Shown: one piece after another, positions 43,699 to 53,370 of the stretch
Layout: the number at the start of each line of letters is the position of its first letter
How positions within the stretch are numbered: the stretch's first letter is position 1
NCBI RefSeq assembly: GCF_013213835.1
Contig: NZ_JABSSU010000007.1
Span: 1-64,000 of the forward strand
DNA from: Winogradskyella sp.
GTDB taxonomy: Bacteria > Bacteroidota > Bacteroidia > Flavobacteriales > Flavobacteriaceae
Length of the DNA: 64,000 nt
Reading direction: 5' to 3'
The notes under the pieces: generated by a model
The model's database searches: none
The model's input: only the letters and a program-made list of their open reading frames with translations
Told to the model about the DNA's origin: nothing
Position numbers and translations under genes: made by a program

Positions 43699-44427
43699 TT
43701 AAAAAAATAAACTTTTCAACTTTAGACTAATTACTCCAAAAACAGCTTCATATATAATACTACCGCTCATTTTTGATTTTCCCTTAATTCTATCCTTAAA
43801 TATAACTGGAATTTCAACAATTTTAAAGCCTTTTTTCATGGCCTTAAATTTCATTTCAATCTGAAAAGCATAACCTACAAACTTGATTTTATTTAAGTTA
43901 ATAGTCTCTAACACTTCACGTTTATAGCACACAAAACCAGCTGTAGAATCTTTTACTTTCATCCCTGTTATTATTCGCACATAACGTGATGCGCCATAGG
44001 ACAACAAAATTCTAGACAAAGGCCAGTTTACCACTGTAATGCCCTTTACATACCTAGATCCTACTGCAACATCTGCATTATTTTCATTACAGGCATTATA
44101 TAGGTGTATTAGGTCTTTTGGGTTATGCGAAAAATCAGCATCCATTTCAAAAATATACTGATAGTTTTTTTTCAACGCCCATTTAAACCCATCTATATAA
44201 GCAGACCCCAAACCACTTTTATTCTTTCTTTCAATTAAAAATAGCTTTTGATTAAATACAACTTGTAGCTTTTTTACCGCCTTCGAGGTATAATCAGGTG
44301 AGTTGTCATCTACGACTAACACATGGAAGTCCTTTTTTTGTTGAAAAACAGCTCGGACAATTGCTTCTATGTTTTCAACTTCATTGTAAGTTGGTATGAT
44401 TACAATAGCATCAGACATTTGATCCAT
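43699..44427 (-). CDS. Polyprenol-phosphate mannose/glucose synthase-like GT2
   Basis: 242 residues: [25 protein letters not shown] and [10 protein letters not shown] with DxD-type metal binding, then GSRYVKG. These are the Dpm1-type motifs. There are no C-terminal TM helices, so it is the short form. It would transfer a hexose from a nucleotide sugar to polyprenyl phosphate for glycan assembly. It is first in a run with pyrC and DUF4296. A second in-frame Met follows three codons in (44418). Confidence 0.88.
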   Translation of the reverse strand: MDQMSDAIVIIPTYNEVENIEAIVRAVFQQKKDFHVLVVDDNSPDYTSKAVKKLQVVFNQKLFLIERKNKSGLGSAYIDGFKWALKKNYQYIFEMDADFSHNPKDLIHLYNACNENNADVAVGSRYVKGITVVNWPLSRILLSYGASRYVRIITGMKVKDSTAGFVCYKREVLETINLNKIKFVGYAFQIEMKFKAMKKGFKIVEIPVIFKDRIKGKSKMSGSIIYEAVFGVISLKLKSLFF

Positions 44428-44563
44428 ATGATTTAGTTAGCCTTAATTTTTAAGGATTGGACAAATGTAACGGTTTTGAAGTATTTTTTAATGTTATAAA
44501 ATTCATAAGATTCTAAAAAAATATAAATTATGCTGAACTTGATTTTCTTTATATTTTAGCATC

Positions 44564-45214
44564 ATGCGCGACTTTATAACTCACGATTGGCTAACAGCTT
44601 TCACAGTTTTTGGTTTACTTGGAATTGTTATATCAAAAATCTTAAACACATTACGGTTTAATGATTTTTTATATGTTGTTGGTAATTCGAAATATTTGAA
44701 TATTTACAATCGAGACCAGAAGTTTATTGACCCTTTTGAAGGTTTCTTATTTGTAAACTTAGTTGTATCTGTTAGCATCTTTATATTTTTCTTTTATGAT
44801 ACTTATGTTGAGACAGTTAATTTTGAACTCATTAGTTTTTTAAAACTGCTTTTCACGGTAGCAACTATTATCATTATTAAAATACTTTTAGAACGTTTAT
44901 TAGGTAGTCTTTTTGAAATAGACAGTCTTATTGACAACTACCTTTTTCAGAAAATCACCTTTTTCAATTACTCTGGCCTCATTTTTATGCTGTCTAATCT
45001 GTTTATTTTATATACTACTTTTGATCTAAATATTGTCATAATAACAACATTAATACTCATTTTTTTACTTAATCTTATTGGCTTCATTACTTCATTCAAA
45101 TATTATCAAAAGTTTATAATCTCCAATTTTTTCTATTTTTTGTTGTATCTTTGCGCTCTCGAAATTGCGCCATATATCATTTTATATAAGGTAATTAGAG
45201 AATATAACATCTAA
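44564..45214 (+). CDS. DUF4271 membrane protein
   Basis: 216 residues with six or so TM helices and the DUF4271 pattern (LLFTVATIIIIKILLERLLG, FLYLCALEIAPYIILYKVI). Function is unknown. It is followed after 14 bp by hemD, an arrangement typical of flavobacteria. A TATCTTTG box inside its 3' end could serve hemD but lacks a -33 partner. Confidence 0.85.
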   Translation: MRDFITHDWLTAFTVFGLLGIVISKILNTLRFNDFLYVVGNSKYLNIYNRDQKFIDPFEGFLFVNLVVSVSIFIFFFYDTYVETVNFELISFLKLLFTVATIIIIKILLERLLGSLFEIDSLIDNYLFQKITFFNYSGLIFMLSNLFILYTTFDLNIVIITTLILIFLLNLIGFITSFKYYQKFIISNFFYFLLYLCALEIAPYIILYKVIREYNI

Positions 45215-45228
45215 AAAAACGATACAGC

Positions 45229-45978
45229 ATGAAAGTGAAAACGATCTTAGTATCACAACCTGAGCCCAAAATTGAAAACTCTCCATACTTTGACCTACAA
45301 GAAAAGCAAAAAGTAAAAGTAGATTTTAGACCTTTCATTCACGTTGAAGGAGTATCTGCTAAAGAGATAAGACAACAAAAAATAGACTTAAGCAAGTTTA
45401 CTGCAATAATCCTTACAAGTAGAAATTCCGTAGATCACTTCTTTAGAGTGGCTGAAGAAATGCGTTTTAAAGTGCCAGATACTATGAAGTATTTCTGTCA
45501 ATCTGAAGCAGTTGCTTATTATTTACAAAAATATGTCGTTTATAGAAAGCGTAAAATATACGTTGGTAAACGAACATTTGCAGATTTAATGCCGTTAATC
45601 AAAAAATATAAAGACGAGACATTCTTATTACCAACTACAGACAAGGTTAAGCCAATTATTCCTGAAAACTTAGATAAGTTAGGTGTTAATTGGACCCAAG
45701 CAACCTTCTATAAAACTGTAATTAGTGATTTGTCAGATTTAGCTAATGTATACTATGATATTTTAGTATTCTTTAGTCCTTCTGGAATTGAGTCATTATT
45801 TTATAATTTCCCTGATTTTAAGCAAAACGATACGCGAATTGCAGTATTTGGAAATACGACAGTAAAGGCTGTTAAAGAAAAAGGGTTGCGCGTAGATATT
45901 GCTGCACCGACACCAGAAACGCCTTCTATGACAATGGCATTGAAAAAGTATATTGATTCTGTTAATAAAGGAAAGTAA
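45229..45978 (+). CDS. hemD: Uroporphyrinogen-III synthase
   Basis: 249 residues with the two-lobed HemD fold. Signature segments are FTAIILTSRNSVDHFF, YFCQSEAVAYYLQK, and FFSPSGIESLF with IAVFGNTTVKAVKEKGLRVD. It cyclises hydroxymethylbilane to uroporphyrinogen III in haem synthesis. Sequence conservation in HemD is low, but the pattern is clear. It is co-transcribed with DUF4271, and a bidirectional terminator follows. Confidence 0.88.
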   Translation: MKVKTILVSQPEPKIENSPYFDLQEKQKVKVDFRPFIHVEGVSAKEIRQQKIDLSKFTAIILTSRNSVDHFFRVAEEMRFKVPDTMKYFCQSEAVAYYLQKYVVYRKRKIYVGKRTFADLMPLIKKYKDETFLLPTTDKVKPIIPENLDKLGVNWTQATFYKTVISDLSDLANVYYDILVFFSPSGIESLFYNFPDFKQNDTRIAVFGNTTVKAVKEKGLRVDIAAPTPETPSMTMALKKYIDSVNKGK

Positions 45979-46000
45979 TTTACTTTAATTGATATAAATA

Positions 46001-46032
46001 AAAAAACCCAACTCATTAAGTTGGGTTTTTTT
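46001..46032. terminator. Bidirectional terminator, hemD/pckA
   Basis: AACCCAACT (46005-46013) and AGTTGGGTT (46019-46027) form a stem flanked by A and T runs; the two genes converge on it. Confidence 0.88.
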
Positions 46033-46045
46033 AGTATATGTTGCG

Positions 46046-47665
46046 TTAGTGCGCATATCGCTGTGGGCCACCACGTCTTATTTCTTCTGACGCATAAGAC
46101 TCAAACTTCTTAAAGTTTTCTCTAAAGGCATTAGATAATTTAAATGCCATTTTATAATATGCCTCGTCATCATTCCATGTGGATCTTGGACTTAACACTT
46201 CTGATGGAACACCAGGACATGACCTTGGTTGTGCCACACCAAATACAGAATGAATATGGTAATCATCATAATTGTATAATCCTAAGTCACCATTTAAAGC
46301 TGCAGTAATCATCGCTCTGGTATACTTTAATTTCATACGTGTTCCTACACCATAAGGACCACCTGTCCAACCTGTATTTATTAACCAAACATTTACACCA
46401 GCCTCTTTCATTTTCTTGCTTAGCATATCAGCATACTCAGCAGGGTGTAAAGGCATAAACGGTGCACCAAAACATGCTGAGAATGATGGTACTGGCTCTA
46501 CAACACCTGCTTCAGTTCCTGCAACTTTAGCTGTATAACCAGATATAAAATGATAAGCTGCTTGCGCTGGAGTCAACTTAGATATTGGAGGTAATACACC
46601 AAATGCATCTGCCGTTAAAAAGAATATATTCTTTGGATTAGAAGCATATGATGGTTGTTTAATATTATCTATGTGATAAATAGGATAACTTACTCTTGTA
46701 TTTTGTGTAATAGAACTATCAAAATAGTCGACATCGCCATTATCCTTAAAAATGACATTTTCTAATATTGCACCTGGCTTAATTGCTCGGTAAATATCTG
46801 GTTCTTTTTCTTCAGAGAGATCAATTACCTTAGCATAGCAACCACCCTCAAAGTTAAAGATAGAATTTTCAGCTGTCCAACCATGTTCATCGTCACCAAT
46901 CAGTTTTCTATCTGGATCTGTTGAAAGGGTTGTTTTACCAGTACCAGATAAGCCAAAGAAAATTGCCGTTTCACCATTGTCACCAACATTGGCAGAACAG
47001 TGCATTGGCAATACATTCTTTTCAACTGGAAGAATAAAGTTCAATGCAGTAAAAATTCCCTTCTTCATTTCACCTGTATAGGCTGAACCAGCAACTAGAG
47101 CAATCTTCTTAGTAAAATTTAAAATTGAAAAATTACCTTGTCTTAAACCATGTGCCTCAGGATTAGAACATTCATAACCTGGTGCACAAAGTACCAACCA
47201 TTCTTCATTAAAATCTTTTAACTCTTCTTCATCTGGTCTTAAAAACATATTATAAATAAACATATTAGACCAAGGATATTCAGTTACTGTTCTCACATTC
47301 ATTTTGTAACTCGGATCAGCACACACATATCCATCTCTGACATACAACTCCTTTCCACTTAAATAGGCTTCTATTTCATTTTGTAGGAAATCAAAATTTT
47401 CTGATGAAATTGGTTTATTTGAAGGTCCCCACCAAATGCGATCTTTAGTGTAATCGTCTTGAACCAAAAAACGGTCTTCTGGAGATCTACCTGTAAATTT
47501 ACCTGTATTAATAGCCAAAGTGCCATTTAAGGTTTCTTTACCCATTCCTTTTTCTATGGTAGCAGCTTGTAATTCTTTAGGCGATAATTGATAATTAATT
47601 TTAGCATCTTTGATGCCATACTTTTCTAACGAAATCGTTTTCGTAATTGAAGCGTGGTTAGCCAT
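46046..47665 (-). CDS. pckA: Phosphoenolpyruvate carboxykinase (ATP)
   Basis: 539 residues. Walker A GLSGTGKTTLS, kinase-2 DDEHGW, substrate/metal segments HCSANVGDNG and FEGGCYAKVID, and the C-terminal INTGWTGGPYGVGTRMKLKY. It converts oxaloacetate and ATP to PEP in gluconeogenesis, or runs in the reverse, anaplerotic direction. A minus-strand TAATTTTG (47697-47690) may be its -7 box. It is monocistronic, ending at the bidirectional terminator. Confidence 0.97.
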   Translation of the reverse strand: MANHASITKTISLEKYGIKDAKINYQLSPKELQAATIEKGMGKETLNGTLAINTGKFTGRSPEDRFLVQDDYTKDRIWWGPSNKPISSENFDFLQNEIEAYLSGKELYVRDGYVCADPSYKMNVRTVTEYPWSNMFIYNMFLRPDEEELKDFNEEWLVLCAPGYECSNPEAHGLRQGNFSILNFTKKIALVAGSAYTGEMKKGIFTALNFILPVEKNVLPMHCSANVGDNGETAIFFGLSGTGKTTLSTDPDRKLIGDDEHGWTAENSIFNFEGGCYAKVIDLSEEKEPDIYRAIKPGAILENVIFKDNGDVDYFDSSITQNTRVSYPIYHIDNIKQPSYASNPKNIFFLTADAFGVLPPISKLTPAQAAYHFISGYTAKVAGTEAGVVEPVPSFSACFGAPFMPLHPAEYADMLSKKMKEAGVNVWLINTGWTGGPYGVGTRMKLKYTRAMITAALNGDLGLYNYDDYHIHSVFGVAQPRSCPGVPSEVLSPRSTWNDDEAYYKMAFKLSNAFRENFKKFESYASEEIRRGGPQRYAH

Positions 47666-47732
47666 AATTATGTGTTGTTTTTAGGCTTTCAAAATTAAGA
47701 CATTATTTTAAAATAGATATGGGTTTAAAGTA

Positions 47733-48122
47733 TTAATTAACTTTTGATTTTAAGATGTCTATTAACATTACTAGCCATGCACTAATGAGAAGCACACCAC
47801 CTAATGGAGTGATTAAAGCAATTGATTTAAAATTAAAACTAGAAAGTGCATCTGTTGCTAAGCCATAAATAGACCCAGAAAAACACAAAACACCAACAAT
47901 TATGAGATAAAAAACCCATTTTTTTGCTTTGATATTCAGAAAAGAAGATGAACCAATTATTAAAAGCAGAAAAGCATGATACAGTTGGTAACGCACACCG
48001 GTTTCAAATGATTGAATAGCGTCTGCGTCGACTAATTTTTTTAATCCATGAGCTGCAAAAGCACCTAATACAATTGCAATAACCCCAAAAAAAACACCTG
48101 TAGCTAATATTTTTTTGTTCAT
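47733..48122 (-). CDS. DUF423 membrane protein
   Basis: 129 residues with four hydrophobic helices and the DUF423 signature (GAFAAHGLKKLVDADAIQSF, GVRYQLYHAFLLL, GSIYGLA, ITPLGGVLLISAW). Function is unknown. I chose the ATG at 48122; an ORF reading from 48182 would extend over the divergent gene's leader. Confidence 0.85.
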   Translation of the reverse strand: MNKKILATGVFFGVIAIVLGAFAAHGLKKLVDADAIQSFETGVRYQLYHAFLLLIIGSSSFLNIKAKKWVFYLIIVGVLCFSGSIYGLATDALSSFNFKSIALITPLGGVLLISAWLVMLIDILKSKVN

Positions 48123-48204
48123 AATTAAAGTAAAAACTGATAATAAAATCCCTTTTCTATTTCTTACATTCGTGTTACACAAAATTAGTCATATTTATAT
48201 CATT

Positions 48205-49566
48205 ATGCGAAAGATATTAATCATTGGGGCCGGAAAATCCTCCTCTTACCTTATCAAATATTTGGTTGATAAATCTAAAACTGAAAACCTCAAGATTACT
48301 ATTGGTGATATAAATGTGGATGCCGCCAAAAAGCTTACCAACGACGATGCTGTAGATGTTGTTAAACTTGATGTTTTTGATGCTGAATCAAGAACCGAAG
48401 CTGTTAAAAATGCAGATATAGTAGTCTCGATGTTGCCTGCTAGATTTCATATTGAAGTAGCAAAAGATTGTATAACCTATAAAAAACACATGGTGACGGC
48501 TTCTTATGTCAGTAAGGAGATGGAAGTGTTAGATGAAGAAGCAAAAGCTAATGGTCTTATTTTTATGAACGAAATAGGTGTAGATCCTGGTATCGACCAT
48601 ATGAGTGCCATGCAAGTTATAGATCGAATCAGAGACAACGGTGGAAAAATGATTTTGTTTGAATCATTTACTGGAGGTTTAGTTGCACCAGAATCTGACA
48701 ATAATCTTTGGAACTATAAATTTACTTGGAACCCAAGAAATGTTGTTGTTGCCGGGCAAGGTGGAGCTGCAAAATTCTTGCAAGAAAACCAGTATAAATA
48801 TATTGCTTACCATCGTTTGTTTAGGCGAACAGAATTTTTGGATGTTGATGGTTATGGAAGATTTGAAGCCTATGCGAACAGAGATTCATTAAAGTACCAA
48901 CATGCTTATGGACTCGATCATGCACAAACCTTATATCGTGGTACGATGAGACGTGTCGGTTATAGTAGAGCATGGAATGTATTTGTGCAATTAGGTATGA
49001 CAGATGACAGCTATACTATAGATGACAGTATAAATATGAGCTATCGCGACTTTGTCAATGCCTTTTTACCTTACAGCCCAACAGATTCTGTTGAATTAAA
49101 ATTTAGACATGCTCTTAAAATAGATCAAGATGATGTTATTTGGGATAAGTTCTTAGAATTAGATCTTTTTAACCCAGATAAAATGGTTGGTTTAGATAAA
49201 GCCACTCCAGCACAAATTCTTCAAAAAATCTTAATGGATAGTTGGACGTTAGATGCTGATGACAAAGATATGATTGTGATGTACCATAAATTTGGTTACG
49301 AGATTAATGGTGAAAAACGTCAGATAGATGCCACTATGGTAGTTACTGGCGAAGACCAAACGTATACCGCAATGGCTAAAACCGTTGGTTTACCTGTTGC
49401 TATGGCAACTATGGATATACTTAACGGTAAAATAAAAACACCTGGAGTTCAAATACCAATAACTAAAGAAATTTACGAACCCATTCTTGAAGAACTTAAA
49501 ACTTACGGAGTAGAATTTAATGAAAAGAAAGTACCTTATTTAGGCTACAACCCTTTAAACCTTTAA
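48205..49566 (+). CDS. Saccharopine dehydrogenase-like protein
   Basis: 453 residues. An N-terminal Rossmann fold (KILIIGAGKSSSYLIKYL) and the Sacchrp_dh segment (MLPARFHIEVAKDC, NEIGVDPGIDHMSA), then a C-terminal catalytic-like domain (GTMRRVGYSRAW). Members make or split saccharopine or related imino acids; in bacteria it may act in lysine breakdown or an unknown step. I chose the ATG at 48205; an earlier ATG at 48115 would extend back over the start of the divergent DUF423 gene. Confidence 0.85.
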   Translation: MRKILIIGAGKSSSYLIKYLVDKSKTENLKITIGDINVDAAKKLTNDDAVDVVKLDVFDAESRTEAVKNADIVVSMLPARFHIEVAKDCITYKKHMVTASYVSKEMEVLDEEAKANGLIFMNEIGVDPGIDHMSAMQVIDRIRDNGGKMILFESFTGGLVAPESDNNLWNYKFTWNPRNVVVAGQGGAAKFLQENQYKYIAYHRLFRRTEFLDVDGYGRFEAYANRDSLKYQHAYGLDHAQTLYRGTMRRVGYSRAWNVFVQLGMTDDSYTIDDSINMSYRDFVNAFLPYSPTDSVELKFRHALKIDQDDVIWDKFLELDLFNPDKMVGLDKATPAQILQKILMDSWTLDADDKDMIVMYHKFGYEINGEKRQIDATMVVTGEDQTYTAMAKTVGLPVAMATMDILNGKIKTPGVQIPITKEIYEPILEELKTYGVEFNEKKVPYLGYNPLNL

Positions 49567-49577
49567 GTAGAAATACT

Positions 49578-50165
49578 ATGAAAAAGGCGGAGTTATTCCT
49601 AGGCATTGGTTTATTATTACTAATGATTTTAAGGCTGTTTGTGAGTTATCCGTATTCTGCTATTCTAATAACTTTGACTTCAATTCTTTTAGGATTAATC
49701 TACTTCTTTTTAAGTTTTCTTTTATTAAACGGAATTAAGCTTAGACATCTTACCAAGACAGGTGCGTTTGCTGGCATAAGTTCTTTAAGAATAATAGGAA
49801 CCATATGCACAGGTATAATTTTATCATTCATAATCATTTATTCCCTTTTTAAATTTCAAGAATGGCCATATGGAAGTATTGGACTTGGTTTATCTCTTCA
49901 ACTTATGGCTGTTATTGTCGTTATAACAATTATTAAGCTTATTAGGACTAAAAAACAATTCTACTCAACATTACTTATGCGATTAGGAATTATTTCTTTT
50001 TTATCATTAACATTTTACTTTGTTCCAGATGCAAAACTTTTAGAAATAAAGTATAGAGATTATCCTGAATATATTGAAGCAGAAAAAAACTTAAGAAAAG
50101 ATCCTAGCAATAAAGTTTTACAGCAAAAAGCCCGAGAAGAACGAATTAAAATGGACAAGTCTTAA
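49578..50165 (+). CDS. Hypothetical membrane protein
   Basis: 195 residues with five hydrophobic segments (about 4-22, 25-45, 66-90, 97-120, 134-150) and a charged C-terminal tail with RKDPSNKVLQQKAREER. I do not recognise a family. It begins 12 bp after the saccharopine-dehydrogenase-like gene and is probably in the same transcript. Confidence 0.65.
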   Translation: MKKAELFLGIGLLLLMILRLFVSYPYSAILITLTSILLGLIYFFLSFLLLNGIKLRHLTKTGAFAGISSLRIIGTICTGIILSFIIIYSLFKFQEWPYGSIGLGLSLQLMAVIVVITIIKLIRTKKQFYSTLLMRLGIISFLSLTFYFVPDAKLLEIKYRDYPEYIEAEKNLRKDPSNKVLQQKAREERIKMDKS

Positions 50166-50239
50166 TACTTTTTTTATTTCAATTTGAAATCTATTCACTA
50201 ATTTTATATTTCAATTTAGAACACTAAAACTAGATTTCA

Positions 50240-50710
50240 ATGAAAATAAATGACAAAGGCATCTATATTGATGGTATAGATAAAAAAATACTTCGTGCAC
50301 TGATGGAAGATGCCAGAACTCCTATATTAGAAATTGCACGTTTAGTAGGGATTTCTGGGGCTGCAATTCATCAACGTCTTAAAAAGTTAGAGAAATCCGG
50401 TTTATTAGCAGGATCAAAATTTATCATTAATCCTAAGATTTTAGGTTATACAACCATGGCATTTGTTGGGGTATACCTAGATAAAGCAGTTAGTAATCCT
50501 GAAGCCGTAAAGCAATTACAAAAAGTACCAGAAGTTATTGAATGTCATTATACCACTGGCGAATGGAGCATCTTTATTAAAATCTTATCTAAAGATAATG
50601 AGCACCTCATGCATTTACTAAATACTCAAATACAAGGTATTAAAGGTGTTTCTAGAACCGAAACATTTATTTCACTTCAACAGCAGATTAATAGACAGAT
50701 AAAAATATAA
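50240..50710 (+). CDS. Lrp/AsnC-family transcriptional regulator
   Basis: 156 residues: an N-terminal HTH (DKKILRALMEDARTPILEIA, SGAAIHQRLKKLEKSGL) and a C-terminal RAM ligand-binding domain (TMAFVGVYLDKA, VIECHYTTGEWSIFIKI). These feast/famine regulators sense amino acids. Alanine dehydrogenase lies 0.8 kb away on the opposite strand and is a plausible target, since Lrp-type proteins commonly control ald. A bidirectional terminator closes the gene. Confidence 0.9.
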   Translation: MKINDKGIYIDGIDKKILRALMEDARTPILEIARLVGISGAAIHQRLKKLEKSGLLAGSKFIINPKILGYTTMAFVGVYLDKAVSNPEAVKQLQKVPEVIECHYTTGEWSIFIKILSKDNEHLMHLLNTQIQGIKGVSRTETFISLQQQINRQIKI

Positions 50711-50716
50711 GACAAT

Positions 50717-50746
50717 AAAAATGCTCTGAGTACTCAGAGCATTTTT
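50717..50746. terminator. Bidirectional terminator, Lrp regulator/peptidase
   Basis: A perfect 30-bp palindrome: AAAAATGCTCTGAGT then its reverse complement. It serves the plus-strand regulator and the minus-strand peptidase, which converge. Confidence 0.88.
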
Positions 50747-50765
50747 ATTATATATGTTTTGATAA

Positions 50766-51461
50766 TTAATCTCTTCCACCAAACACTTGTAATGCCCAAT
50801 AAAGTAATGAGGCTAATGCACCAATTGCTGCAACCAAGTATGTTCTAGCGGCCCATCTTAAGGCATCCTCAGATCCTTTATACTCTTCAGGTGTCACCAT
50901 ATTCTTAGCTTTCAACCAAGCTAAAGCTCTATTGCTAGCGTCGTATTCTACTGGTAAAGTGATGAAACTAAACAAGGTTGCGAATCCCATCATTGCTAAA
51001 CCAGCTAAGGCTACCCAATAACCTATACCAACCCCAGCAGCAGCACCAAGTACAAGTCCACCAATAACTACCCATTGGGACATTCCGGAAGTAACGCTCA
51101 CAATTGGCACCAATTGAGATCTCATTTCAAGGTAACTATACGCTTGAGCGTGCTGTACTGCATGACCAACTTCATGCGCAGCAACGGCAGCGGCAGCGGC
51201 ATTTCTCTGGTTATAAACGGCTTCGCTTAAGTTAACCGTCTTATTTTTTGGATTATAATGGTCGGTTAATTGACCTGGTGTTGAAATGACCTCAACATCG
51301 TAAATCCCATTATCTGCTAACATTTTTTCGGCAATTTCTCTACCACTCATTCCGTTTCTTAAATGGATTTTGGAGTACTTTGCAAACTTTCTTTTAAGCG
51401 TGCTACTTACCATCCAACTCACAAGTGCAATTGCCCCTATTAAAACATAATATCCTAACAT
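50766..51461 (-). CDS. YugP-type membrane zinc metallopeptidase
   Basis: 231 residues. A TM helix at the N-terminus, the zinc motif HEVGH at 96-100 followed by AVQHAQAYSYLEMR, and two hydrophobic regions (about 120-165 and 208-228). It belongs to the DUF/neutral zinc metallopeptidase family 2 (YugP). Substrate unknown. Confidence 0.88.
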   Translation of the reverse strand: MLGYYVLIGAIALVSWMVSSTLKRKFAKYSKIHLRNGMSGREIAEKMLADNGIYDVEVISTPGQLTDHYNPKNKTVNLSEAVYNQRNAAAAAVAAHEVGHAVQHAQAYSYLEMRSQLVPIVSVTSGMSQWVVIGGLVLGAAAGVGIGYWVALAGLAMMGFATLFSFITLPVEYDASNRALAWLKAKNMVTPEEYKGSEDALRWAARTYLVAAIGALASLLYWALQVFGGRD

Positions 51462-51550
51462 AGTTTTATTTTTTAGTAATGTAAATGTACTAAATGAACA
51501 GCAAAAAATAAGCCAAAATAATATTAAGAAAAAATGTCAGATATTGACAA

Positions 51551-52651
51551 TTACATGGCATCAACTGACCAATCGAAAGCCTCGGCGATCTCTTCGTAAA
51601 CAATCTTACCTTTTATAATATTAAGACCTTTTCTTAAAGATGCATCTTTAGCACAAGCCACTTCCCAACCTTGATTTGCTAATCTTAACACATAAGGTAA
51701 AGTAACATTTGTAAGAGCCAATGTAGATGTATATGGCACAGCACCTGGCATATTTGCTACGCAGTAATGCACAACGTCATCAATGATGTAAGTTGGATCC
51801 TCGTGAGTTGTCGCTTTAGTCGTTTCTATACAACCACCTTGGTCTACTGCAACATCAACAAGTACGGTTCCTGGACGCATATCCTTAAGCATATCTTGTG
51901 TAATTAACTTTGGCGCTTTAGCACCTTTAATTAATACTCCACCAACAATTAAATCATGATCTTGAATACGCTTTCTGATATTAAATTCACTAGAAAACTC
52001 AGTAACAACGTGATTAGGCATTACATCGTTTACGTAACGTAACTGTTTCATGTTAATATCCATAATGGTCACATGAGCGCCTAAACCTGCAGCCATCTTC
52101 GCTGCTTGAATACCAACAGTACCAGCACCAAGCACTAAGACTTTTCCGGGTGGCACACCCGGAACGCCGCCAAGTAACACCCCACGACCTTTAATTGGTT
52201 TTTCTAAATATTTCGCACCTTGTTGAATTGCCATACGACCTGCAACTTCCGACATTGGTGTTAATAATGGTAATGAGCCATCTTCATCCTCTACAGTTTC
52301 ATATGCAATACAAACTGCTTCACTCTTAATCATTGCTTTTGTCAAAGGTTCACTCGAAGCAAAGTGGAAATATGTAAATACGACATGATGCGGTTTAATT
52401 AAACCATATTCTTCAGCAATCGGTTCCTTAACTTTTACAATCATATCTGCAGCTGCATAAACCTCTTCAATGGCATCTAACATAGTTGCACCTACATCTT
52501 GATAGTCCTTATCAGAAAATCCACTGCCTAAACCAGCTGTTTTTTGAACATACACTGAATGATTGTTTTTAATAAGTTCGAAAACTCCTGCTGGTGTCAT
52601 ACCAACTCTATTTTCATTGTTCTTGATTTCTTTAGGGACTCCGATTTTCAT
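51551..52651 (-). CDS. ald: Alanine dehydrogenase
   Basis: 366 residues. N-terminal VPKEIKNNENRVGMTP with Arg-15, catalytic Lys-75 (KVKEP) and His-96 (YFHFAS), and the NAD-binding VLVLGAGTVGIQAAKMAAGL. All of these match well-studied alanine dehydrogenases position for position. It interconverts alanine with pyruvate and ammonia. I chose the ATG at 52651 (MKIGVPKE). The Lrp-like regulator at 50240 may control it. Confidence 0.95.
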   Translation of the reverse strand: MKIGVPKEIKNNENRVGMTPAGVFELIKNNHSVYVQKTAGLGSGFSDKDYQDVGATMLDAIEEVYAAADMIVKVKEPIAEEYGLIKPHHVVFTYFHFASSEPLTKAMIKSEAVCIAYETVEDEDGSLPLLTPMSEVAGRMAIQQGAKYLEKPIKGRGVLLGGVPGVPPGKVLVLGAGTVGIQAAKMAAGLGAHVTIMDINMKQLRYVNDVMPNHVVTEFSSEFNIRKRIQDHDLIVGGVLIKGAKAPKLITQDMLKDMRPGTVLVDVAVDQGGCIETTKATTHEDPTYIIDDVVHYCVANMPGAVPYTSTLALTNVTLPYVLRLANQGWEVACAKDASLRKGLNIIKGKIVYEEIAEAFDWSVDAM

Positions 52652-52914
52652 GGTTAATTGTTTATAAGGATTCAAAAGTCGAAATTCTACTAAAAAAGTA
52701 AGCTGTGCAAATTTGGACTCAAAAAGAGATGCATTATTATTGAATTAACATAATATGTTTTATTTATTGAAAAATATGCAATAATACTCTGATTTTAAGC
52801 ATAATAAATCAATAGACAAATGTTGTAAAAATCCGATGAAATGAAACCAGATAAATTCGATATAAAAGAACCTAAGTTTAGTGTTAGAATTATTGATAAG
52901 ATTTCATGAAATAT

Positions 52915-53271
52915 TCAGTCAATTGCTAAGGTGACTTTGTCAACTTTTCCGTTCACAAAAACAACCATTAAATATTCTGGTTCTGAATTAAAAAAACTTG
53001 GTGGACTACCTAATTTGTATGTAAAAAAGTCTTTGTTTCCTTTTGATGTATTATTGGGGTTTCCTAATAATTGTAATACTTCATTCTTTGACTTACCAAT
53101 AAGAAGTCTGGACTCAATCAGATCATCTACCATTTTATGGCGTACAGACCAATTTGATCTCCACTGATCAGTATCAAAAGGTTCTTCAAAAAGCGAAATC
53201 AAAGAATAACTAACAATAGAGGCTATGAAGAAAAGCAATACCAGTTTATATGTTCTATTTAGCCTCTTCAT
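52915..53271 (-). CDS. Membrane-anchored small protein, SmpA/BamE-like
   Basis: 118 residues with an N-terminal TM anchor (LVLLFFIASIVSYSLISLF). The second half has the SmpA/BamE-like pattern: LLIGKSKNEVLQLLGNPN followed by FFTYKLGS and a strand LMVVFVNGKVDKV. The fold is an inference. BamE in other bacteria is an outer-membrane assembly lipoprotein; here there is no lipobox. Confidence 0.65.
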   Translation of the reverse strand: MKRLNRTYKLVLLFFIASIVSYSLISLFEEPFDTDQWRSNWSVRHKMVDDLIESRLLIGKSKNEVLQLLGNPNNTSKGNKDFFTYKLGSPPSFFNSEPEYLMVVFVNGKVDKVTLAID

Positions 53272-53312
53272 TATTAAGAATTTTACTCAGTTCTATTCTA
53301 TCTTAAAAACTA

Positions 53313-53338
53313 AACTTCGACTACACTCAGTTTGACAG
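53313..53338. repeat. Short intergenic repeat-like element
   Basis: The sequence AACTTCGACTACACTCAGTT plus TGACAG resembles a short repeat (CTTCGACTNNNCTCAGTNTGACA) that I associate with intergenic regions of flavobacteria. Only one copy is in this window, so the assignment is by resemblance. Confidence 0.35.
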
Positions 53339-53370
53339 TTTAAAAAAATTCAAATTGACATTTACAGTAA

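Noticed and set aside
45146..45153. TATCTTTG inside the DUF4271 gene as a hemD promoter
   Set aside because: It has no -33 partner at the right distance, and the same bases encode a conserved segment; kept only as a note.
52652..52914. Possible 22-residue frame upstream of alanine dehydrogenase
   Set aside because: It is too short, with no ribosome site or signal; the gap is AT-rich without structure.
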